Positions 11,380-20,953 of a DNA stretch of 64,000 nt are shown here, piece by piece; position 1 is the first letter of the stretch, and every line of letters starts with the position of its first letter. The translations under genes and the position numbers were made by a program. Where the stretch lies: NCBI RefSeq assembly GCF_024323335.1, contig NC_066580.1, positions 143,768,188 through 143,832,187 of the forward strand, read 5' to 3'. This DNA comes from Lathyrus oleraceus (lineage: Eukaryota > Streptophyta > Magnoliopsida > Fabales > Fabaceae). The notes under the pieces were generated by a model. It searched no databases and was not told where the DNA came from. It saw only the letters and a program-made list of their open reading frames with translations.

Positions 11380-14300
11380 TTACGTTATGTTAATGCTAGC
11401 TGGAAGGCATACTCCAAGATCAGGATCTTCCTCAAAAATAGATTCACAGTTAATTAGTTTTACAACATGTTTAGCTGCAGGATGGTATTTCTGCTGAGCT
11501 TCAAAAAAGCTTTTGCCAAGAACACTTTCTACCCAATCCTCCACTGAGTTTTTCTTGTCTGCTAACCAAGCAGCTGCAAGTATCTGTGTCATTACCTCAT
11601 AATCAATTTCCAACTGAAACTCTGAACCAAACGTCCTTTCAAATTGTATGTTAATGTTTTTTAGTAATTTCTCGGCAAGCTCGTCAAAATTGAATGGCTT
11701 GAAAACCACTTTTTCATCCATTTGATTGCATAAATCACTAAACCATGAGTCTGAGCTATCCATTACAGACTTGTGTTCACAGTCGTTGTCGTTCATACCC
11801 TCTTCGTCCTCTTCTAGAGGCATATTTAAATCCAGATTGGGCATTGGTGTCTTGGAAACCTGTTTTTGCATCTTGCTTGTTGTTCCCTCTTTGAAGTCAC
11901 TGGTATCATTCTGCTTTCTTTTGTTGAGAAATGATAGTTTTGAAAACCCTTTTCTCGGCACAATCTTGATATTCGTACTACAGCTTCTTTTGGCATCCTC
12001 GGATGTATCTCCAAGTAATAACTGCATTTGGCATCTTTTGGCTTCAAGAATTGTTTCCTCATAAAACATTTTACCATTGTTCCAAGCAAAAGAGTCGTTG
12101 CCTTGACAGACAGACGAGGTTAAAAGAAAGATTGTTTTGCTGATACTAATCTCTCTTCCACGTGAGTCTGGAAATTTACCTCTTCTTATTGCCTGCAACA
12201 AATTACTCTGCACCAGAAAATCAGCTTTATCCACATTATCAAGAAAGACAACGGAATGAGGATTTTTACTCAACTCCCCAGCAATATAGTCCACAACTGT
12301 CTTCCTAATAATCACATCATAAGAAAATGATCTTTGGCATTCGAAAATTGAGTTTGACTGGTAAAACCTGTCCTGGAAACCTAGATCCAGAGAGATTACA
12401 CTTTCTGTATTTCCAAATATAGCCTTTGCAAGAGTTGAAGCGATTTTCTTTTTTCCAACTCTATCTGGCCCAAGGAAAGCAAACCATATGTCTTCTCTAC
12501 CATGAGAGTCTCTATTCTTTCCTTCGCCGGATTTTCGAAGGAACAAAGTTCGGCTGATATCACATACAGCCTGATCCTGCCAGTCAACTTTTTCAAAGAG
12601 AAGTTTATTAAGAGACTTGAAATCTATGGAATCAAATTTTGCTGACAAGTTTGAAACAGAGCAGGAAGATCTAGCAATCTGGTGTGATGTATTTCCCTGG
12701 ATAGCAACATAATCAGCTGAAGCAGAATCTGACACGCGTTCAAAATGCTTTATTTTATCTTGAAACCTTGGGGTATCCGGCATGCAAGCATTTGGCGTTG
12801 ATGTATATAACGTTCCCAATCCTAAATCTGTGGCCACAGAAGTAAGGGACGGAGATGATTTGTTATCAAGCACACACCTATTGGCCATACGTGAAGGGGC
12901 AGCCCAAGGAGTCGTCAAATCAATTTCCTGAGTCTCTGTGACTCTTTGCACATGATCAGTTCTAACATCAACACTGACTGTATCAGTATGTAATAGAGCC
13001 GGAGATAACTGTTTTGATGGAAAAGTATCATGCAACATTTTAGGCATGTAGGAAAATGGACTAGAACATTGGAGTCCATTAAGTAATGGACCTTTACTGC
13101 TGCTTGCGTTAAAATCTGAACCAAGCCGAAAAACCTCAAGTGATGGAACTTGAGACCTTGTTTGATGAAGTTGTTGACAAATATCATTCCATTTCTTTTG
13201 AAATCCCAATATCTTATCATTCAAGCTTGTATTTTCTTCATTAGTCTGCACTGGATGATGGAGTTCATTCTTAAATACATATACACCATAGATTTGAACC
13301 AGTGAAATATTGCAAGTGATGCAAAATATGATAAGTGACAGAAAGTTGATTCATGAAATTTAATTAGTTTAGCAAATATAATCTCAAGAAACAAAATCTT
13401 ACAGTTCTTCATGAGAAAATAAATTATTCTAATTTCATTTTATATGTAAAATTTTCTAGAATAACTTGCTGATGTTCTATGAGTTATAAAGAAAAGACAT
13501 GATTTCCCAATACTAATAGCAAAAATATCCTTTCAGTTACTGCATATTTATATAGTAGACCAAGACTATATAGGCCACTATACTGGTGGATGAAGAATAT
13601 GCTATTTAGCTTTAAACTTTTAAAAGGTTTAATCCATTAAGTTCAGTAAATTACCAAATTTCCTCTTTTTTCTTTATTGGAAGGCTTTTTGTTACCTTAA
13701 TTGGTTTACTTTAAAGTGAATGGTAAAATAGGTAAGCTATAGCTATTGAATCTAAAATCAATTATTGACAAACAAACTTCATGGTTTGTCATATATTTGC
13801 ATGCATAATATCACAATCTCATCCATTAATTCCTCTAAAGTGACTTCTACATTAAGGAAGCTAAAATTGTTTTAACCAGTATAGGCAAGCAAGCATTATT
13901 GGTACCATTAAATTATATAAGTGGATCAGTACAATAATTGCCCCCACCATGTTGCATGCATCATGTGTATGCATGTGAATATTATTGAACAAGAATATCT
14001 AACATTCGGGTATGATAACAAACCTTTGCCACGTCAAGTCCTCCATGTGTATCCACATCAACAACCTTTTTAAACCAAGGCAAGCTTGTTGAGCAACTAG
14101 ATGCCAGAGTAGCCGGATCTACCTTCAAAACATCGGCAACTTCTTGTTCGTACTTTTCATTGCATTTGTCGCAGCGAGTAAAAGATGCATTTGTAGAGCT
14201 TTCGTGACTTTTGCTTTCAGAAGGTGTAGAAAAGAATCCACCAAATGGAACAAAGGACCCCATCAAACTGTAAGTTTATCATGAGCATGAAACTGTGAGA

Positions 14301-16149
14301 TCCAATTAGCACAACAGTCAGAAATTAAAGTGGAAACAATGGGACAGATTTCAACTAAAGCACCCTCTACAAAAAACAAAGTATATTGTGTAGCCAATAT
14401 TCTATATATAACAACAGAACAGACTATTTAATTTTCTGGGCTTACAGTAGGAGTTAAAAAATTGCATGATTTTAAGAATCCGTGCTTAAAAAACATTAGT
14501 TCTGAGTTCTGACATTGCATAACAAGAAAGGGATCAACTATAACGACAGAATGAAAATTAAGTAATTTACATTCAATCTGGAAGTACCTGTCTCCAGCTT
14601 CCTAATGCATATGATAGAGTTCTACAAGTCAAAGTAATGAAAACTCACCTTTGTCTAGCAAATAGCACATACATTAGAGCAAATTGCAAGGTACTGATTT
14701 TCATTTTCCTATTGAAAAAAAATCAAGTAAACATGATAGAGAGGTTTGGAATTATGCGAGGGAGATTAGAGTAGAATATAGAACATGTTCATAAAAAACC
14801 TACTGCAATCACACAGCCCTTCTAAAAATGCAACAGATGGAAAGATTAACAATGAACACTTAAGTCAGACGAAAGCAACCTAAAATAGCAAAAACGCCAA
14901 ACTTTTGGCTCGCAAATCACAACACAGCCATGTTACAATCACATTCATTCATTTGTCTTTGGCCTCACTTGCCATTCCTAACTTACACTGCCTTAAACCC
15001 TAGAACACAGATTTTGATGGAAGGTGTTCGAAATGTGTTGGGTGATTACTTTCGATTAATCCATTTCCTCAAAAGAAATTGTTAGTACATATATAATAAA
15101 AATTATACATAAATAGAAGGCAACCGAACAATATCATGCACAACTACCTGTTTTAGATGACAAAACCAATTCTCTTAAAAAAAATACATATATTGACCTA
15201 GAAGACACAACATTAAAAGATAGGAAACCAAAAGTGTCAAAGGCAAATGGGATGTCATGTCAGCATTGGAACACGCTTCGTCAAATTGTTACCACTACAG
15301 TGTCTGTGTTAGCTTCATAGGTCTTAAATACACCGTGACTCTGAAATGTTCTACAGTATATACATGTATATATGCACATATATGAACCTGCAAGAGGCCT
15401 GCATAGTAGTATCTATGCGTTCACTACAACCAAAATCACAAGTACAGAACACAACAAAATCGATAATGATACATGTAGGTACATTATTACATTCAATTAC
15501 TTGCAGTTTTTGAAATTTACTTCCCGTTAACACAAACGAAAAACCAATGAAAGAAAGAATACGCATACCTGGATTTAGAGTAGAGTTTTTCCATTGATGA
15601 TGAATGAACTTGAGGCGGTGGATGAAGCAAAGCGACCTTAACATCACAGCTTCGAAATCCAGCTTCATCAAAAACTCGGTTCACGATTGGATCATCAAGA
15701 ATCGATACAACGAAGTGTTTAAGCTCAACTTTCAACATAGACGACGTCGTTCCGTTTTGATACTGATTGTACAAATGGAAACTCTCCGGATGACGCCGCT
15801 GACTGGCTTGCGACCGTTTGATTGCGGTCATGAGTGAATTCGAAATTGGCGGCTCCTCCGTGGTTGATCCTTTCAAGGACGGGAGCCGGTCGAGAGATAC
15901 GCATACGGAAAGCTCGAGTGCTCGGAACTGGAGACGGTGCGAAAATGACGGATGTGGCGGGAATCGAACGGGTGCTCGGCAGCAGGCTTCCCGGAGAGAA
16001 GAAGAAGGTAGGGATAATAAGGCGGATACGGCGTGAAGTGACGTTGTTTGAGAGTGGCTACGACGGCGGGCTACTGTTACGGCATCGTCGAGTGCACGCG
16101 CGGCTTCGTCGGTTAGAAACTGCCGAGCTGCAGTTACCGGCGTCGGCAT
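11380..16149 (-). CDS. D53/SMXL6-7-8-type protein (strigolactone signalling repressor), D1 region missing
   Basis: SMXL6/7/8 (DWARF53) proteins are nuclear Clp-ATPase-like repressors removed by the D14-MAX2 strigolactone receptor complex. Exons by eye: 16149-15569, 14267-14024 and 13245-11380, all with GT/AG borders (phases 2 and 0), giving 896 residues. Exon 1 is the double Clp-N domain (starts MPTPVTAARQFL; ends after LLHPPPQ). Exon 2 starts at the conserved SLMGSFVPFGGFF segment. Exon 3 holds the D2 ATPase: Walker A-like GPDRVGKKK (about 12460-12485), Walker B-like VVFLDNVDKAD (about 12220-12255), the EAR motif LDLNMP at 11818-11835, and a complete C-terminus. The family is usually about 1,050-1,100 residues. 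The roughly 200 residues of D1 between exons 1 and 2 are absent, and I see no trace in intron 1 (15568-14268). The RGKT degron position reads IRKT. It may be a pseudogene or an altered-function paralog. Confidence 0.75.
12298..12312 (-). other. Degron position of the SMXL-like protein, altered (IIRKT)
   Basis: In D53/SMXL6-7-8 and SMAX1 proteins an RGKT motif just before the conserved TVVDYIAGEL segment is needed for hormone-triggered destruction. Here the codons read Ile-Ile-Arg-Lys-Thr, followed by VVDYIAGELS. The Arg and Gly of RGKT are therefore replaced by Ile and Arg, while Lys-Thr is kept. Confidence 0.65.
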
Positions 16150-16351
16150 CGCCGGGAATCACATATAAAATGAAATAAAATAATATTAAGACAGTAATAT
16201 TATGAAGATGGAAATGATATTAATATGTATGGTAGTATGGTATCAGGTTTTTAAGTGTGGAGTTTACTGAAGAGATGAAAAAGTGTGAAAGTTTATTTGG
16301 TTTGATTTTACTTGTTTCAGAGTTTGGAATAATAATATATTTATTGGAGTG

Positions 16352-16384
<33 letters not shown>
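16352..16384. repeat. ATT trinucleotide microsatellite
   Basis: About eleven uninterrupted ATT units, roughly 200 bp upstream of the SMXL-like start codon. Confidence 0.9.
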
Positions 16385-16620
16385 TATATATTTGTTTATG
16401 AGGTTAAGAGAAAAAGAAGAGGAGTAGGCAAAGTTAGAAGTTTGGTTGGTCTTTGTGGGGATGATGTTTTATTAATGATGGTGATGGTGGTGATGTGGCA
16501 GATTAGATTAAGATGTGTAGGTGTATGTTTTTTTTTATAGTGGAGTGGATTAGTTTTGAGTAAGTGTGGGTGGGCATATATTCTTTCAATAAGTGAGTTC
16601 CCTGTTTCTTATTCCATTGC

Positions 16621-16735
16621 CTTTCATTGGTTCACTTTATGACCATACTATTTAGTTTGTCTTTCATCGGTTCACTTTATGACTATACTATTTAGGTTGT
16701 CTTTCATCGGTTTACTTTATGACTATACTATTATG
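16621..16735. repeat. 40-bp tandem repeat, about 2.9 copies
   Basis: Units start at 16621, 16661 and 16701. Each begins ctttcat(t/c)ggtt(c/t)actttatga, and the units differ at a few positions. Confidence 0.85.
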
Positions 16736-17689
16736 TATTTCCTTTTTTAGAGTAGTAGGGTTCTATTACTATAGGGGTGTTTGTTTTTCTGATTCTATAT
16801 CTATAAAAAATAGCCATGTTTGTTATTAGGGAGTAAATATTAATTCCAAGGAAATAGTTATACCCCCATGATGAGGGTGGGAAACTTTTATTTCCATGTA
16901 AGTGGAGTCATTTTTTTGGTAAAGTACTATTCTACCCTCGATTAACTAAGTAAGTGATATCTGATTGATAGTTTTAGATTTTACCCCTTTCGGACGTAAT
17001 TCTTTTTCATTGGTTTTTGTTAAATGGCTCTTTAACAAGTTCCTACACGGGAAATTTTTTGTATTTCCTAAATTGCAAACATCTCATATTTAGTATTGGT
17101 ACTATAAAATTAAGTATTTTTTATCTTGTACTTTATCATTTGGATTTTCTTGTTTTCCCGTTCAGTGATCGTTTTTCTTTTACTTTTGTGACCGTGTTTA
17201 CAAAAAAGATTCTTTAAGTGTTCAAATTATTGACCAAACTTATTTTTGAAAAATTTCTAGGAATAAAATTCCCATCATTAAATTTCTCAAAAAGTTATTC
17301 CCAAATATAATTTGTGTATCTGTAAAACAAACGTCTTTATAGTTTTAATTTTATCTATATAAAGCTAAATAAATATGAAATGTATGTTGCATGTTATAGA
17401 AATATATCTTACTTACACTCGATAATATAGTAATAATGAAAGAGAGAGAAAAAGAAATGAAGAAGATTTTAACTAATTTTTTTTTTGTAGGTATTATAAA
17501 TTTGATACGATATTTAAATATTTTAAATTAAATATAATAAAAAAAAATAATAGAATAAATCCGAGCAAAATAAAAAATTTATTTTATCTTATGGATATTA
17601 TATTGTTTATAATAGATTAATGTTAATTGTATAAAAAATAAAGAATTTTTTTATATAATTAATATTCGATCTTGAGAACGACAAATTTA

Positions 17690-19257
17690 AGATGATCAAT
17701 CTCATATCTGTAAAAAAAATTTCAAACCTTTTAGCTTTTATCAATCTGAATTTGATGCTCTTATTCGAAATAAGACGTGGGATTTAGTTCCTCGTCCGTG
17801 GGATGCTAATCTTATTCGATGTATGTGGATTTTTAGGCATAAAAAAAATTCGGATGGCTCCTTTGAGCGTTATAAGGCTCATCTTGTAGGTGATGTATGT
17901 CACAGGTTGCAGGTGTGGATTGTGATGAGACTTTTAGCCCCGTGGTGAAACCCGCTACCATTCGAACAGTGCTTACCATTGCTCTCTCCAAATCCTGGCC
18001 CATTCATCAACTGGATGTCCAAAATGCCTTTTTACATGATGATCGACATGAGACTGTTTACATGCATCAACCATTGGGTTTCCGCGACCTCCGTCATCCA
18101 GATTATGTATGTCGGTTGAATAAGTCATTGTATGGTCTCAAGCAAGCGCCTATGGCATGGTACCAATGTTTTGCTGACTATGTCGCCACCATTGGCTTTC
18201 GCCATAGCACATCAGACCACTCCCTCTTCATATATCGACAAGGTTTAGACATAGCCTACATTCTACTGTATGTAGACGACATCATCCTCATCACCTTCAC
18301 GCAGGTCATCCGCCAATCAATTATGTCACTCTTAGCATCTGAGTTTGCAATGAAGGATTTGGGCCCTCTGAGTTACTTTCTGGGTATTGCAGTATCTCGT
18401 CATTCTGATGGCATATTTCTCAGTCAAAGCACTTATGCATCAGAGATCATTGAACGTGCTGGCATGACGTCCTGTAAACCATCAGTCACTCCTATTGACA
18501 CTAAACAAAAACTCAGCACCTCCTCCGACACTTCTTATGAGGATCCCTCCTTGTATCAGAGTCTTACATGGGCCCTACAATATCTCACTTTTACTCGACC
18601 TGATATATCATATGATGTTCACAAGTTTGTCTTCACATGCATGCCCCTTGCACGGAACACATGCTTGCTCTTAAGCGCATTTTCCGCTATGTTCAGGGCA
18701 CCTTACATTTTGGGCTACACTTATCCCCATCTCCCATTACAAATCTTATCTCCTACACTGACGCTGATTGGGGTGGATATCCTAACACCAGACGTTCTAC
18801 ATCTGGTTACTGTGTTTTTCTAGGTGACAACCTTATTTCTTGGTCTTCCAAAAGGCAGTCAACTCTCTCCCGTTCCAGTGTTGAAGCCGAATATAGGGGG
18901 GTTGCCAATGTTGTCTCCAAATCGTGTTGGATTCGCAATCTTCTCCTAGTACTCCATTTTCCTATTCCTCAGACCACTTTGGTGTATTGTGACAATGTTA
19001 GTGTCATCTATCTATCTGGTAATCATGTGCAACATCAACGCACTAAGCATATTGAGATGGACATTCATTTTGTTCGGAAAAAGATAGCTCGTGGGCAGGC
19101 TCGCGTCCTTCATGTTCCCTCAAGACATCAGATCGCAGACATCTTCACCAAAGGACTTCCTCACATTCTCTTTGATGATTTTTGGACCAGTCTAAGCGTT
19201 TGTGAACCTCCCGCTTCGACTGCGGGGGGGGGGGGGGGGGGGGGGGGGGTGATATAA
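17690..19257 (+). pseudogene. Ty1/copia reverse transcriptase-RNase H remnant
   Basis: This is the 3' half of a copia pol gene. The beginning (about 17710-17890) reads as the RT entry segment (WDLVPRPWDAN, then SDGSFERYKAHLVG) and shifts frame near 17890. It continues at 17897-18640 with [41 protein letters not shown] and the catalytic YVDD (LLYVDDIIL, around 18267-18293). A second frameshift near 18640 leads into RNase H (TDADWGG, RSSVEAEYRG, HQRTKHIEMDIHFVR, HQIADIFTKGL), which ends before a poly-G tract. Gag, protease and integrase are missing, so it cannot be autonomous. Confidence 0.85.
19224..19249 (+). other. Polypurine tract made of 26 G residues
   Basis: An unbroken G run sits directly before the putative 3' LTR of the copia remnant, where the polypurine tract belongs. 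It has probably expanded by slippage. Confidence 0.7.
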
Positions 19258-19400
19258 TATAATATTTTGTTATAATTAGTCATAATTAGTTTCCTATAAT
19301 TATGTTGTATCATAATTAGATAGTTGACCAAATGTTACACATTGATGTATATATATTCTATGCAGATCAATGAGAATGACACAATTTTCATTATCTTACA
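19250..19400 (+). repeat. Short 3' LTR (about 151 bp) of the copia remnant
   Basis: It starts TGATATAATA right after the G run and ends ttatcttaca, giving TG...CA ends. Very short LTRs are common in some plant copia lineages. No second copy is present in the window, so the outer boundary is inferred. Confidence 0.5.
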
Positions 19401-19793
19401 TATTGCAATTAGAGTGTTAGAATATACTTTGCTTCAAAACAAGATTTATAAGAAATGATGGGGACATATCACATGTGCAAAACTCTCTTGTAGGAACATT
19501 AAAAAAATGACTAGAATAGAATGAGGATGTTTTGCAAAGAAGGTTATTTATGGGAGGTATGCTTTGCAAGGATACTAGAAGAAAAGACATGGAAATTGCG
19601 GAAAATCGTTGACAAACATATATCATCTTGGAGTATATAGTTAACTTTCTTATTTATAAGTGGTTAGACAACATGTTAAAACAACAGATAATTGACTTAT
19701 AAGAGCTTACTTATAAATTGTTATTTATAAGTGTGAGAGAATCCAAATTTAAAGTTGACTAATATTATGGAGAAGACACAACATAAATGGAAT
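19401..19793. other. Host flank left of the Tat element, nothing recognised
   Basis: AT-rich sequence with no convincing ORF. Its right end carries the left copy of the target-site duplication of the neighbouring element. Confidence 0.5.
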
Positions 19794-19798
19794 GTAGG
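19794..19798. repeat. Target-site duplication, left copy (GTAGG)
   Basis: GTAGG precedes the left LTR and is repeated exactly at 29577-29581 after the right LTR. Confidence 0.95.
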
Positions 19799-20399
19799 TG
19801 ATCTCACCTGATCAGGAGGGCCTTCCACGGTCTTGGTTAATGGGCCGGAGAATGAAATGAGAGGGGGGTGTACCTGCAAGGTGCTCCAATGCTTAAGTCA
19901 GAAAAGGTACAGAAATGAGGTTATCAGAGTGTGAGTTAGAATACCTGCCCCTTTGCCATGAAAGGGGTATTTATAGTGAGCCCCCAGCGCTGGGCCAAGG
20001 CTCCTAATGGGCTGGATTAGCTAGGCCCAAGGAGGAGCTGCCAGGGGACGCGTAAGAAGCGTTAAGACCTAGACCAAAGTCTGCCCCCTGGTCCAACTGC
20101 CCCTATCCCTAAGGCGACAATATAGGGGAGTTGGGTGACGTGGTGAGTGGGATGCCGTTAGGGCTCTGCCCGACACAACTGAGGTGCCCGCGACGTGGGT
20201 TGACGGTGAGTGGATGGAGATCGTATGAGGAGGACCCGCTCGCTGTCCGACACGTGTTTAAGGGGTCGGGGAGACGTTCGTCGGGCGGACTGTCGTCCAC
20301 CTGACGTATCCTCGTGGTCGTGCGGACATGGTCGTTTGGATGTGGGCTTGGCGAGCATTGGGCCGTGCCGTGCCTAGGGTCATGGCCCAGTCCGGAACA
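19799..20399 (-). repeat. 3' LTR of the Tat-lineage element
   Basis: 601 bp, TGATCTCACC...GGAACA on the plus strand. A TATA motif (CTATAAATA on the minus strand) lies at 19968-19976. No difference from the right LTR was seen on reading both. Confidence 0.95.
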
Positions 20400-20775
20400 G
20401 GAGCCCCCCAAGTCGAGTCTCTGAGCCAGAGGGATGACTTATGTTTCAACTAAGGGTTCCCCGAGACGATGGGGAAGCTTGATCGTTAGATAGGCGAGGT
20501 CGTACCAGACCTATTCATGACCGACCCTTTCTTCGGGAATGTCGGGGATGGAGGTGATCGGTTGATCTGCGCCTTCCTTGTAGTAAACGTGGGTATGACG
20601 CGGGGAGGTGGCGTCTTGGTGAGTCGAGGAGACGGATAGGTGCTCGGGTCGTTTCAGCTTCTCATCTTTGACAGACGTGTCTCAGAATTAGTGGGGTCGC
20701 TTCGTTTCGCGTGCAAAGACGGCGTAGGCAGGCTAGGCAATGATGACCTAGCGTGTTGGTCCACGTGCCAAGCCC

Positions 20776-20783
20776 TATAAAAG
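20776..20783 (+). promoter_or_regulatory. TATA box for the antisense gene
   Basis: TATAAAAG on the plus strand, about 170 bp upstream of the antisense gene's start codon and inside the element but outside the LTR. It suggests the antisense gene has its own promoter. Confidence 0.55.
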
Positions 20784-20953
20784 GGGGTTGAGTAACTTCA
20801 TTTCCACTTTTTCTTTTTGCTCACGCGTTCATCGGAGTTCTCCACATTCTCTCTCGTTTGCTCTCTCAACCGTCTGGACCGCCGTCTCCGCCCGTCCTCC
20901 TATCTGAACCACCGTCTTCTGCTCGGACACCACCGTACCTTTTCAACTTAACT

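Larger units (their letters stand above)
16150..17689. other. 5' flank of the SMXL-like gene, non-coding
   Basis: AT-rich sequence upstream of the SMXL-like start codon, presumably carrying its promoter and 5' UTR; I cannot place a reliable TATA box. It contains an ATT microsatellite (16352-16384), a 40-bp tandem repeat (16621-16735) and otherwise no ORF with family features. Confidence 0.5.

Noticed and set aside
11726..12596. Overlapping ORFs in other frames within the large SMXL-like exon
   Set aside because: The 13245-11380 minus frame carries the ATPase and EAR motifs; the others are shadows.
15604..16178. Plus-strand ORFs over the first SMXL-like exon
   Set aside because: They are the reverse complement of the GC-rich Clp-N coding exon.
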